DNA of 64,000 nucleotides from Scenedesmus sp. ARA3 (lineage: Eukaryota > Chlorophyta > Chlorophyceae > Sphaeropleales > Scenedesmaceae), in NCBI GenBank assembly GCA_004335835.1, contig RWJK01001679.1, positions 1-64,000 on the forward strand, in the 5' to 3' direction. A program made the position numbers and the translations under genes. Below, one piece after another: positions 46,213 to 58,700 of the stretch (its first letter is position 1; the number at the start of each line of letters is the position of its first letter). The notes beneath the pieces are model-generated. The model did no database searches. It had not been told where the DNA came from and saw only the letters and a list, made by a program, of their open reading frames with translations.

Positions 46213-48355
46213 ATGGAGCCCAACAGTACCCTCAAGTACGAAGAGGCATGCAGGACGTTTGGATGCAACCCTGTGCCATATATTTTGCAAAACCTTCAGC
46301 ACAGGTGAGTGGCATCAGCAACCCAGTTGCTGCTGCTGGTAGAACACCAAAGCAGGAGAGTGCATGGTCAGGCAATCTGCTGACATATGGTGCTATGTGG
46401 TTGCAAGGAGCAGCACTCAAGCCATTGTATTGAACGGCAACTGCAAGGAGCTGTTCTCCTCCAGGCTTACAGATGTCCAGGTGAGAAGTTCTCAAAGCAA
46501 GCAAGCCAGAGGCAGCACACACAATGTAGACGGTTGGTGTGGCTGAGCCACACTGTGCCTGCGACAGCTGAGCATGTGCAGCACTATGATGCGTCTCAAT
46601 GCAGCTGATGAGCAGCCAACTGGTCAGTTGAAAAACCAGCTCGGCAAGCCAGATGCCAACCCTGCTCTTGCTTTCATGCAGGTGGTTGCTTTGTGCGAAG
46701 CGCTGCGTGGCAGCAGCCCTGCACGCCTTGTGCTGAGTTACAACGAGCTTGGCAACACAGCAGCAAAGGCAGTTGCACAGCTGATGCAGCCATGTAGCGA
46801 CTATGAAGATGCAGCAGAGGGATGCAAACAGGGGCTGCTGGAGTTGGAGCTCAGCAGCAACCAAATCACAGCAGAGGGGGCAGCTGCCCTGGCAGATGCT
46901 TTAGCACAGCCGGAGTGCACGCTGCAGGTAGGGGGTGGGGCTGACGGCAGTAGCGCATCCTTTAGACAGTCTCCCGTCAGTTACACAACGCTTGGGAAGC
47001 AGTCCGCATCAGCACATGCTCAGCATCAACGAAGCCAGGTCTACCAAGCTGGTGTGCAGTACTTGTAGGGCGGCTGCGAAGATGCACTCTGTCAAAGCAG
47101 TTGACATTCCCTGTCTGCATCTGATGCTGCTGCAGCGGCTAGTGCTCAGTCACAATGCCCTAGGTGATGCAGGCATCACAACGCTGTCAGAAGCCCTGCA
47201 GCACAACACCTCCCTGCGGCACCTCGATATCAGCAACACGCAGCCAACTGAGAAAAGCGTTATCAGCCTCGCCGTCACCCTAGCAGACCAAAACCGCAGC
47301 CTGACCAGCTTGCGCCTGGCGAGCCCCCTGCTGCAGCAGCGCCCGCAGCAGGACACCACCACGCACCTGGCGCACATGCTGGCACGCAACAGCAGCTTGC
47401 AGGAGCTGCAGCTGAGCAAGGCAGGTTTGACGGATGATGCGCTGGAGTGCCTGGTGCAGTATGGGCTGCTGAGGGGTGGGGCAGTGCAGCGGCTGGACTT
47501 GAGTGCCAACAGGTTCTCCAGCCTTGCAGGTGCGCTGATGCGACATTATGAGTTTGTACGGCTGGCCCAGGGCGCAGCGGGGCGCATGCAGCACTGATGC
47601 AGCTCCTCAACTTGAGGCACAGGCTGCAGTTTGTACTGTGCATGCTTGGGCAGCGAAGGCAGGGAAGTTGCCGCGCACTTGTGTCGACTGTTGTCATGCC
47701 ATACGCTGGCACTGCCACCAGTGCCGGTGATGGTACGCTGCACTGCAGCAGCAGCTGGACTGCTAGGGGACCACTCACCAACACTGTGCCCTACCTGTGC
47801 TCCCGCTGCGTTGAAAAATCCACGCCCCGCCTATGCTCGACCCATGTATTAACATGGAGTTTACAGAGTTTTTTGCGTGTGAAGCAGATGGAAGAAGTGT
47901 TACATGACACAAGACCTTGATTGTCCTCCATTTCATACTGCCAAAATCACCACCTATCTCTTCACTTGATGCCCTCTGCAGGCCAGCACATCCGGCTCCT
48001 GCTGTCCGCCGGCAGCTGCAGCTTGCGCCACCTCAACCTGTCCAGCATTCGCTTGCAGGACGAAGCCGCGCTGCACATCGCAGCATGCCTGCCCAGCTGC
48101 ACAGACCTGGAGCACTTGGACCTCAGCAGCTGCAGCATCGGCGACAAGGGGCTTGCCGCGCTGATCGCAGCAGCAGGCAAGGCAGGCCCACAGCTGCGTG
48201 TGTTGAAGCTGTGGGGCAATGGCTTTGGAGGCAGCTCGAGCCAGGCACTGCACCTGCTGAGGCAGCAGCGCGGCAGGGAAGGGTTGGTGGCGGACGTGAC
48301 GACGTACGTGGTGGATGGCGCGCCCTGCGTTGCTCAGCAGGATGCAGGCTGCTAG
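46213..48355 (+). CDS. Leucine-rich-repeat protein, LRRC34-like
   Basis: Five exons: 46213-46304, 46414-46480, 46682-46927, 47136-47529 and 47982-48355; phases close to 390 aa. Ribonuclease-inhibitor-type LRRs fill most of the protein: ALCEALRGSSPARLVLSYN, GLLELELSSNQITAEGAAAL, RLVLSHNALGDAGITTL, SLRHLDISNTQP, LQELQLSKAGLTDDALECL, RLDLSANRFSS, RHLNLSSIRLQDEAALHI and EHLDLSSCSIGDKGL. Features shared with animal LRRC34 outside the repeats are the N-terminal LNGNCKELFSSRLTDVQ, the non-repeat LRLASPLLQQRPQQDTTTHL and the ending TTYVVDGAPCVAQQ. Animal LRRC34 is about 420 aa and linked to germ and stem cells; its biochemical role is unclear. The start at 46213 (MEPNSTLKYEEACRTFG) is the first Met after an acceptor-like CAG, so a non-coding or additional 5' exon is possible. 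Confidence 0.78.
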
Positions 48356-49573
48356 CTCTAACCGTCGCTAGCTCTGCAACTCTTGGTGAGCATGTGATTA
48401 CTTTGCTGTGGAGTTTCCGATAGGGTTTGTCAACGAGCTGGTGGTACACTCAGCCACGCGTATGGTGGGCCTGCCTGGGTGCTGCCAGTGCCCCAGTGTT
48501 GTGTTTTATGGAAAGGGTCCAAGCCCCGAGCAGTGCTCTGATGCACAATGTGCATTGTTCAGCATGCTGGGAGCCCTGTCAGCAACATTTGTGGTGGTAT
48601 CGTGTGTGCGACATGTTACACTGATGGGTATGCATCATGGGCACCAACAGGTCACCTCTGTCACTCCATTACGCAGTCTGTGCCAAGTGCAGGGGAAAGG
48701 GAACCAGCAGTGTCACTAGCAACCCCACATCCGCATATGTAGCTGTCTGCTGCCTGTACATGTACATGACCCTACCAAATGACCGTGAGGGCGGCCATAA
48801 CAGACCACAAGCCACAAAACATCAATGTACAAGGCCGCAGAAGCACATCATTGACATCATGGTGCCTACACATGGGCTTGAGCCATGAAGCGCCAGACTG
48901 TAAAATGGCAGTGCCTGGCCATGTCTAAAATGCAGCGCAGCCTGTCAAACTGGGTCCACAACTGCAGTGTATTGCGTGAACCGATGGGTTGGCGACTGAT
49001 GGAAGTTGCTGTCAGCGTCACCACAACTATACCAACACAGGTCGATGCGCAGCAGCTCATGGGAAGCTGACCTGTACACAGTTGACGGATCAGACTTGCC
49101 ACTAAGATGCGCCACTCAATATCAAGTGTTGCATGCTAACATACTCAACACAACGCTCACGTCAACATGCAAAGCCTCCCTGCTCGGAATGAAAGCAGCT
49201 GCAGTCAGGCAACGCTGCGGCAACTTGACACGGTTGTACAACGCTTGTAGCTCGCAAGCTGTCGACGGCCGACAGTCGGTGTGGTGCCTAAACACTACTA
49301 GCCTAGTAGGCTGGCACTGACACAGCTGATCACGTAGAGCAGCTGCTACGCAGGATGATATGGTACATGTAGTGCACAATCAGCATCGCTGCTGGCGCTG
49401 GGAGCCCCAACAGCAAACTGCCCAAAACTGGCTGCCTGTAGCACGCTGCTGCTGCTGCTGCCGCCGCCGCTGCTGCTGCGCTGCACATCAACCATGTGCG
49501 CATGCACAGCACTGACTTGCTGGCAGCAAAGCAAGCACCAAGCACACCAGCCAATCCCTCTTGCTGCTTTCCA
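48356..49573. other. Intergenic, 1.2 kb, convergent 3' ends
   Basis: Between the stop codons of the LRRC34-like gene (plus) and AGXT2 (minus). A TTACA at about 48616 and TGTAA at about 48899 are possible poly(A) signals in either direction. No gene or repeat is supported. Confidence 0.35.
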
Positions 49574-52500
49574 TCACAGCGTGGACATGGCGTGGTCCAT
49601 CACGTCAACCAGGAAGTCCGCGTCCTGCCGCGTGATGCACATCGGCGGCTTGATGCGGAACACGTTGCCGTACAGCCCTCCCTTGCCCATGAGCACGCCC
49701 ATGTCCTTCATGCGCTCAAACACCTCACCCAGCTCAGCAGTGGCAGGAGCCTGCGGCCACGACACAAAAAGGGGTCCAGCATTGCTTAAAGGTAGGTAAC
49801 CATGCATTTACTGTATAAAATAATCCTTGCTGTGTGAACAGAGGCAGTGAGCTGTGCTGCGCCAGTCCAAGAGGTTTCAAGAGTGTTGTGGCAGATGGCG
49901 CAACACACGACTGAGGCCCGGCATGCAGGCAAGTGCTGCAGGTGGATCATCGCCGACAGTGCGAGGAATTGTTGTGAGACTGGCTGACACAGGTGCTGCT
50001 AGCAAGTGTGCGCAGCCCTGCATGTCAGCAGCTGCAGGCCCGATCAGAAGCTTTCACCGCAGGAAGCATCACCCTGTGAGATGACGCATGACCACAGCAG
50101 CCCAGCGAATGAGCTGGCCTCCATCTGCTGATTGCAGCTGCCATAGGTTGTGCTTCCTGCAGTCCCAGCGGCTGAGCTGGACTCTATCTGTTGACTGCAC
50201 CTGCCCACCTTTGTGGCCCTGTCCTTCACCAGCTCCAATCCCAGCATGAGGCCCCTGCCCCGCACATCACCAATTAGGTCGTGCTTCTGCTGCAGCGCAC
50301 GCAGCCTAGACAGCAGGTGGCTGCCAACCTGCAGAGGGCAAAACATGATGCCACGTACATGAGTTATTAAAAGAGAGTTCTGAGAAAAAGAGCTTTGGCT
50401 TCGATTCACCTGGCTGCAGCCATGCAGCAAGTGTGGAAACAGATAGGAGACGCAGACTGGCAATGAAACTGCCAGCAGGTGCCCACAGCACAACAACTTG
50501 CACAAGCCGCAAGCCTGTCATCCTGCATAGAATGATCATGCAAGACTGCCACATGTGTGACATCATGCAATACTGCCGTGGCAGCACACTGCCCATGTGA
50601 CGCACCGCTGCTGCGTTCTGCTGGATGCCCTCCCGCTCAATCACGCGCAGCACGGCCCTGCCGCCAGCAGAGCATACCGGGTTCCCGCCAAACCTGCGCA
50701 TCCGCAGTGAAACAGGTTGTTTGCTGTTTCCAGATGCAGGGCAGGTGGTGCGTATTGCAGCCTGAAAGGCAGCATTGCTGCCTACACAAACAAGTCCAGA
50801 GCTAGACGCACTCCAGTACAGCACAACACAGCACTGCCCCATGCGCTCATGTGTTGAAGTGGATGCGCCAACACACACCTGTCAATAGATAAACGCGCAC
50901 TGCAGCACAATACAGCACAGTGCCGCCCCATCCACCCACGCGCTCACGTGTTGAAGTGGATGCGCTTTGCCAGCGAGGCCGCAATCTCCGGCGTCGTCAC
51001 CACGGCCGCCAGTGGCAGACCGTTCCCAATACCCTTGGCCATTGTGACAATGTCTGGCATTACGCCTGCATTCTGGAATCCCCAGAAGGCGCTACCGGTG
51101 CGGCCAAAGCCCGTCTGCACCTCATCTGCGATGCACACGCCTCCGTGCTCACGCACCAGCTGCATTGATCAGACAGGAGGTAAGGGAACAGGAACAAACA
51201 GGAGAAGACACAGAAAGGGTCAGCAATGGCAGGGACGGAGAGACGCAGGCTCGATGGCGCACGAGGATCGGCGCGTTGATCAGTGTATCAGTGTAGGCTG
51301 CACTGCCTGGCATACATCGGAATTGGCTGCGGCGCCTCTGTAGCTCTGCTGGCTGCTGCACGAACAAACTTGCAAGACAGCGCACAGGCACATATGGCGT
51401 GACGCAGTGCTGACGCCTGCACTCGTTCGTCACCATGTCACAACACAAGACTTAGCGTCAACACCTCCGAGGTTGGTCAGCTGCTGGTTCCACCTTGTAC
51501 ACTGCTGGCAATTAGCCGTCAGCCAGCTGCACTGGTGATGCGTCCATCCCTTCAACACTGCGTCATCAAACACACTTTCGACAACAAGAACCTTGACTGC
51601 ATGCCCACCTTGTGTACAGCTGGCAGGTAGCCGTCAGCCAGCTGCACTGCGCCGCCCACTCCCTGGATGGTCTCAGCGATGAAGCCAGCCACCTGGCCGC
51701 TGGTGGCACCAGCGATCAGGTCTGCCACATCAGCAGCATACCTGCAGGGAGGGCGGTGCGAGAGGGGCGGAACATGGCAAGGGAGCGCAAGTGGAGCAAC
51801 GATGACATTGGATAGCAGCAGCATGCAGGAGTGCGAAGAATCACATTTGCAGCCACAGAACGCACAACCTGTCACGCAGTAGTGAAGCTTTCTGCAACCA
51901 GGGGTCGCGCACAGGCAGTCACCGCTTGTAGACTCACCAATAGGCTCACCGCACCACCTCCAGCAAGCTCTTGCACCAACAATCCTGCTCATCTACAAAT
52001 CTCATCAAACCAGCACCAAGCAACAAACCCTACTCACTTCTGGCCGTCGTTGCCGAACGGCCCCCTGTAAGGGTCAGGGTTCATCGCGTGCCTCACTCCA
52101 AAGCCCTGAGGGATGGGCTGCTTCCAGGTGTGCTGCCCGCACAGGCCCATTGTCTCTGGGCTCATGCCGTGGTAGCCATTTCGAAGTGTGATCATGTCGT
52201 AGTTGCCGGTGTATGCCCGCGCAAGCATGAGCGCCATGTCGTTGGCTTCAGAGCCGCTGTTTACAAAGTAGACCACCTGCAATTGTGGATGTGCAGGTGC
52301 ACGTTGCAGGATACAAAATGCTGCGTTGCGCAACCACAGGTAGACTGCGGTGGAAGCCACGCATGAGCGCCATGTCATTGGCTTCCAAGCCGCTGATCAT
52401 AAAGTACACCACCTGCAGGTTGCAGGTACAACATGTGGTGCATTGTTGTGCAAGCCGGAGGCGGGTGGCACAGGAAGCCACGCATGAGCGCCATGTCCTT

Positions 52501-54179
52501 GGCTTCTGAGCCGCTGTTCACATAGTACACCACTTGCAGATTGCAGGTGAGAGTGTGGTGCGTTGCGCAAGCCAAAAGAAAGGCAGCAGTGGAAGCCACA
52601 CATGAGCGCCATGTTGTCGGCCTTTGTACCACTGTCCGCAGAGTACACCACATGCAGGTAAAGATGCACACGTGGTGAGTGAAGCCGTCGGAGAAGGCAG
52701 CAGCGGCAGAATTTGTCAGCTGATGGAATGCATTGCATGCGAGTCTGGTGCTGCAGCCAGCTCCGTCCATGAAGAGCGCATGGCGGCTGAGGTGCTTCCA
52801 GCATGCAGCCGTCATGGAGGCCCACTGCTGAAGCGAGTACGTGTGGGTGCTTAACACAAGTTGAAGCCGAAAACAGTGACGGACCGCTTGCTATGATCAC
52901 TGCCCACCCTGCACACATCAACATGCTCCATGTGCTGCTGAGGCCGCCACTCCTATCCCTGATTTCCCCAGTGCAAGCTCACGTCATGCTGCCCGTCCTC
53001 ATGCTGGTGCTGCCACTGCTGCCAGCACCACACTGCTGCTGCTGCTGGTGCGCTGGAATCTGCCTTATGTACTCAACCACCCTTCAAGCCCAGAGCCAAG
53101 GTGGTTGATTTGATTGCTTTATTTACACATATGTAAGTTGTCAAACTACAGCATCCAGCCAGCCGCCACACCTTGAGGTCTCCAGGCATCTTGTCAGCCA
53201 GCTCCTTTGCATACTCTGCAATCTCGTTGTTCAAGTAGATGGTGGTGGTGTGCTGCAGCAGACTGTTCTGGCGGTCCACTGCAGCCACAACCTCGGGGTG
53301 GCAGTGGCCCACGCTGACTGTTACAATGCCTGCAAAGGCCTGCAGCAGCAGCAGCAGCAGCAGCAGCAGTTGAGCTCAGTTGTGTGACTGTTCGGGACGC
53401 TTGTCAATGTAATTCAATGTTGCGATGGTTTGTGCAATGGTTTGTGTAGTGGTGAGGGCAGTCGCTGTGTCAAGAGACAGAGGAGTGGCAGCTGTGCAGC
53501 GGCTGAAGCTGGGTGGTGTACACCGCATGCAGGCCCCAGATGCAAGCATGTGCAGTGCCGTTTAAGCTGCATCTTGCCCTCATTGCTGCTGTGTGTGTCA
53601 CCCCTGCTGCTGGGGCTGGCGCTGCTGTGTATATATGCAATTGCATTGCGCCTGCACATTTGGTTTACAAACACCATAGGTGGTGGGTGAGCCACGCATC
53701 TCCCATCAACCCACACTGCTTCTGTGCTCACATCCAGGTAGCGCCTGCCCTTCTCGTCAAACAGGTACTGCATCTTGCCCTCAGTGATCATCACTGGCTC
53801 CCGGAAGTGCCAAAACATCGCTGCGAAATCGCATGAAAAACACATGCATCGTAAGGCACGGCAGCTGCTGAAGTGCTCAGCTTTCAGAGCCTGCTGTGCA
53901 TGGGTGAACAGTCAGCACCTGTCAGCGCTGCTCACCTGGGCTGAGGTACTTCTTCCTGAGAGCTATCACCTCCTCCTTGCTAGGCCCGGTGTAAGGTGCT
54001 GGCGTATGTTTGAACGGAGGCATCTGAGGCAGCTGCTTATCGTGCTGTGCTGCGGGCTGAGCTGCAAAGGACCGCAGGGCTCCAGACAGCAAGCTATTGG
54101 TTGCTCCAAGCAGGCCCGTAGCGGCATAGCTGCGAGCAGACAGGCCGCATGCTAAAGCAGATACGACTTGAATGCCCAT
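49574..54179 (-). CDS. AGXT2: Alanine-glyoxylate aminotransferase 2, mitochondrial (class III PLP enzyme)
   Basis: Nine exons: 54179-53936, 53820-53732, 53339-53172, 52276-52038, 51741-51609, 51159-50948, 50693-50606, 50328-50209 and 49750-49574; phases close to 489 aa, the usual AGXT2 length. AGXT2 transfers the amino group of alanine (also of beta-aminoisobutyrate and dimethylarginine) to glyoxylate, here presumably linked to photorespiratory glycolate metabolism. The first 55 residues are Ala/Ser/Arg-rich and low in acidic residues, consistent with mitochondrial import. Family landmarks: [74 protein letters not shown], and [14 protein letters not shown] with the PLP-binding lysine at about residue 333, then [16 protein letters not shown] and [15 protein letters not shown]-initiated extension upstream was not used. 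Introns 3, 5 and 6 carry decayed copies of neighbouring exon edges. Confidence 0.93.
50833..50869 (-). repeat. Duplicate of AGXT2 exon 6 3' edge in intron 6
   Basis: TGTTGAAGTGGATGCGC and flanking CAGCACTGCCCCATGCGCTCA repeat, with small gaps, the sequence at about 50900-50972 around the donor of exon 6. Similarity extends into the intron beyond the donor. Confidence 0.75.
51489..51533 (-). repeat. Duplicate of AGXT2 exon 5 3' edge in intron 5
   Basis: Resembles 51606-51651, the donor end of exon 5 coding [12 protein letters not shown]; the shared core on the plus strand is TAGCCGTCAGCCAGCTGCAC. It lies about 120 bp downstream of the true donor in gene sense. Confidence 0.8.
52356..52659 (-). 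repeat. Three-unit array of decayed AGXT2 exon 4 starts, period about 118 bp
   Basis: Units at about 52356-52418, 52475-52546 and 52590-52659 translate as [34 protein letters not shown] and [17 protein letters not shown]. The true exon 4 begins [17 protein letters not shown] at 52276. The spacers also repeat, so the whole unit of exon start, acceptor and upstream intron has been tandemly copied. All copies lie in intron 3. Confidence 0.9.
53342..53369. repeat. (CAG)n microsatellite at AGXT2 exon 3 acceptor
   Basis: About nine CAG units on the plus strand, reading CTG towards the exon 3 acceptor at 53341-53340. Confidence 0.85.
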
Positions 54180-55750
54180 GTTCGAGCCAGCAAACAGTGA
54201 AGGCACTGTGAACGGCAAGCTGCAGGCAACGGTAGTCCTGTTTCACGGGTCGCGCAGGCAAACAGAAGCGTAGTAAAAACAACACGACCAATAATTTTAG
54301 CTAATCATGAAGGAATCGCGTTCTGCAGCGCCTGTTCTGTACTAGGGCTCTACGCTCACTCTTCCGCGATTGCATAAGCACGTCGATACGTAGAGTTTGG
54401 GCCCGATCAACGCTGTATCAGTTTAAAAATGTTTTCTCATAAGCAATTGGCTTGTATGCATATGCCCTGCTTGCATGGCTGATGGGGTAGGAAAACCTAG
54501 TACTGCCTCCACCAGGTGCTCACATGCCTCCCTGACTTATGTGCGATATCACAGGTCAAAGAGCGGCTGACGCTCACTGGCCAATGTCAGCCTGATCCAA
54601 AGTATTTTGAGCCAGCGGCTTCACCATCACCCAACCCCAGTGTGAGTTGCCGATCGTCAAGCTACTTGCTGAACTTCAGCTGCCAGCTTGCACAGCTGGT
54701 GTGACACCACAACCAGCCAGGCCATGTGGTTTGGCCACTCTGCGATACATGAAACAGAGCAGCTGAAAGATCATGCGGCTGTTTCCAGGCCTTCCTCAGC
54801 TTGTGCAGCTGTGGGCGCTTGGCCTGTCATCCGCAGACTGGGCAACACCAGCAGTTGGGTGCATGGCAATGCATGAAGGTATGCGTAAGCCACGCCATTG
54901 TCGTTAGGGCTCCCCAAATGAAGACGTGACAGCCATTTATCATGTCAGCTGGATGCTGTTCTGAGGCATCACCTGGCAGCCTGCGGCACTGACTTTTTTG
55001 CAGCACTGACATTTTCAGCCAGTCTGTGCCACAGTCTGCAAAAGCGTGTTGTGCAACAACATCGATGGTATCAATCTGCGTGCTCAGGGCTTAGCTTATC
55101 GCCATGCATCTGGCCTGCATTGAAAGATACTCCAGTCGCAACCAAAAAACAGTCCTGCCTTAGCAGGCCAACACCCAACAACAACTGCAACAGCAGGAGA
55201 CTAGCTGGCAATCACATTGCATCGTGTGGCAACACCGCCACAATGCAGTTCAACAACGTATACACTATGCTGAGTTCTTTAACTAGAGTCACACCATATA
55301 TGAGGCCCATCACAACAACGCAGTTCTTGCAGCACATGAGCAGCAGGGTCAATTGTAATGACTTGTATTGCGTTCACATGCAGACACAGTGCCGTGGGCA
55401 ACGCAAGGCTGAGTTGTAAGCTGGCTGATGTCCATGCACTTGATCGCTGCTTGCATGGACTGCATGCGTAGAACGCATATCAAATCTTGAGAGCATGGGC
55501 AGAATAGAAACATACTTGACTGTACATGGATCGCACACGACTGCTGCAACCCCACTCAACCAACTCAACCTTGCCAACGAAATCAAACCAAACCAGCAGT
55601 TGCTCTCTCAAGTGCCCACTGCTACAACCAAGCCCCACTTGCCTCACAGCCCTGCAGCCTTGCTCAGCCGCGCCTTGGTTGCCGTTTGTACTTTGCTAAC
55701 AAGAAGCAAATCAGCCAGGGCTGTGCCACCAGCCCACAGCTGCATCCAGC
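54180..55750. other. Intergenic, 1.6 kb
   Basis: Between the AGXT2 start and the LACS stop, both on the minus strand. It holds a copy of the LACS gene end at 55642-55679 and otherwise no supported feature. Confidence 0.4.
55642..55679 (-). repeat. Duplicate of the LACS coding end, including the stop codon
   Basis: Thirty-six bases identical to 55750-55785 (CTCACAGCCCTGCAGCCTTG followed by CTCAGCCGCGCCTTGG), which code [10 protein letters not shown] and stop. It lies about 107 bp downstream in gene sense, in the 3' UTR. Confidence 0.9.
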
Positions 55751-58700
55751 TCACAGCCCTGCAGCCTTGCTCAGCCGCGCCTTGGCTGCTGCTGCTGCGT
55801 TGATGCTCTGGTACATCAGATCCAGCTGCGCCTGGTAGTGCTGCTGCAGCTGCGGCCGCTTCAGCTTGAAGGTGGGCGTCATGAGGTCGTTGTCAACGCT
55901 GAACTGGCTGCAGTCTGTGTGCAGGGCCTTGACCTGCTCAAACCCGGCAAGCTTGCCGCTGCGGCCGGCTGCCTGCAGCTCGCTCAGCAGGAATGCACGC
56001 GTCTCCGGGTGCAGCGCGACATCCTGCAGTAGGCACGAGAATATATGTTATGTTAGTATGTTGATATGGCGGCACAGAGTGTACGTCAGCATTATGTTGG
56101 TCGGCAGTTAGCCTGCAAGATGTGGAGATGAGCGGAGTCGTGAGAAGAGCAGATCAGGGAAGCCGCAGCCAACACAATGGAGACCCCAAGCAGCAACCCA
56201 CGGCTGGGCCACTCAGGCATGCATGCCTTGCGCATCGTTAGGTCTGCAGAGCTCAGGATTGATGAGGCAGGTGCCGGCTGCCTGCCCGCAGCTGCTGTTG
56301 CAATGTAGCAATTGTTTTTCAAAAGCACACCTGGTAGGTGCCGCGGATGCCCCTGCCTGCCGCCCATGCCATGATGGGCTTCTCTGCCGGCACCGCCACC
56401 GCCACCAGGCAGCTCTCAAAGCTGTTGCCGTACACCCACACCTGCTCCACCAGCGGGCAGGACTTGAGCACGTTCTCAATCTTCTCCACGGCAATGTACT
56501 CGCCTGCGAGGTGCGGCAGATACAGGCAGGGTAGCATGTCAGTGCCTAATGCGATTTGATATGTAGCACTGGAAAGAGACCCTGCTGTTACAGTACAGGC
56601 GACGTTGCCGGTGTCTCTGTCTGGGCCGCACACTAGACTTGTCAGCTCACGTGTGGCATCTTGGTGTGTAACATTACAAAGGTGTGTGCGAGCTGACAAG
56701 TACTGGTGTGCGGTTCAACCAGACACATTGGTTGATGCTGCTACTGGTGTGCACCAGGCAGTATCAGGGGAGTGTGTGTGCAGGGCTGCAGCGGCGGCAG
56801 CAGCAGCAGCAGCAGCGGCGGCGGCGCTCACCCTGTGCCAGCTTGAAGATGTTCTTCTTGCGGTCGATTACCTGCAGCGTGCCGTCACCCACCAGGCGCG
56901 CAATGTCGCCGGTGTGGAAGAAGCCGTCAGCGTCTGCGCAGCAGCAGCACCAGCAGCAGCAGCAGCAGCAACAGCAACAGCAGGGAAAAGCCTGATCGTC
57001 AGCCAAGGCAGCGTGTGTGTTGCCGAGAGGCTACAGCCTCAGCTGATTATATGCTCCCATGCAGCCAGCGACTAATCAGCTGTCAGACGCAAGCGCACCG
57101 CAACAGCAGCCACCATACAAACTCAAGCACACACACAATGCTCTGTTTACTACTCAGCAAGGGGCTATGCAGCTGCAGCCAGGCGTTGTCACAGAGTACA
57201 CACTCACCGATGCACTCCTTGGTAAGCCCCGGCTGCTTGTAGTAGCCTGAGAACAGGCCTGGCCCGCGGATGCACACCTCCCCGGTGGGCGGCTCAGCTG
57301 CTGGGTCGTACCCCATCTCTGGCACTGCCTCCAGCCGCACCTCCACGCCTGCGGCAGCAATGCGACACAATACAGCTCAGTACATTCCAGTACATTTCAG
57401 TAATGTAAACGCATTTTCAGGATTGATACCTGCAGGAAGCCACTGCCAGTGGCCCATTTCAGGCGCTGCCTCCAGCCGCACCTCCACGCCTGGTGCAGCA
57501 GCCAAAGGCAGGTGACGCTGTGAATCATATCGTCGGCATTACGTGAACCTGGCTGGGGGGGCTGTCACTGGCAAGTTGGATGTATGTAGAAGATAACACA
57601 ACACGTGCAGCCAACACTGGATGGTTGGCGAGGATGTCATAAGCAAATCATTCAATCTCAGCACGATGCGCATTGGCAGCATCACGCACCTGGCATGGGT
57701 GCGCCAACTGTGCCGATGGTATCCCAGCGGAAGGGCTCCGCAATGCTGCTGGCCGCACACGTCTCAGTCAAGCCGTAGCCCTGCAGCACCGGCGCGCACA
57801 TCGCGCAGGACAGGAACTCCTGTGTGGGCTGCGCGAGGGGCGCTGCGCCGCTGAGGATGAGGCGCACGCGGCCGCCCAGCTTGGCCTTGATGGCGTTGAA
57901 AGCGAGGGCGTCTGCCAGGGGTGAGGCCTGCATGCATCAAGCGCGGCACAGTGTGAGGATGCTAAGGTTTGCTTTGTGTGTGCCAGCAGTCGCCCAGCTT
58001 GGCCTTGATGGCGTTCAAGGCGAGGGCGTCAGCCAGCAGCGAGGCCTGCATGTGTTAGACAGGGAACAGCAGCAATGGCACAGCACAAAGTGTGGGTGTG
58101 TCTGGGTGTGGTGTGTGCCAGGAGGCTGCCCAGCTTGGTCTTGATGGCGTTGAATGCCAGCGCATCAGCCAGCGGGGAAGCCTGGTTGCAAGCATGCGAA
58201 GCACAAGATCAAACGACTTGATTGTCAGCGCTGTCGCCTGGCGACACATGGCAGCCAGCGCCAAACACTGCGTGCTTTGCACTGCAAGCCGGCTGCAGGT
58301 GGTGCTGCTGAGCTGATGCTGCCAAGGTGCCGGCAATGCTTCATGTCTTCATTGTCTGCAGCTCACCTTGTCGTGCTTGATGCCGCGCTTCATGAAGTAC
58401 GACTTGCGCCACAGGCACAGGTGGAACACCAGCCACTTGAGCACATTGGCGCGCAGCTGCGAGCAGGGCAGAGACAGCACAACAGGCATCGCTGTCAGTG
58501 CTCAGCCTGTGCAGCATACGCACGCCCTAGGCCATGCCCTTATAGGCACACAGTGCTCGTGCTCCAGCAACAGCTTGCAGATGACCACTGCTTGGCTGCA
58601 ATTTCTCCACTCCCCCTTGCAGCACCTGCTGTTCGCCCTCCTGCTGCTGCTGCTGTTGCCGCCGCGCACCTGCTCGTTGATGCCCAAGCAGGTGCATTGG

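Noticed and set aside
52356..52659. CRISPR-like array or satellite
   Set aside because: The three units are decayed copies of AGXT2 exon 4 and its upstream intron, with no constant repeat and unique spacers.
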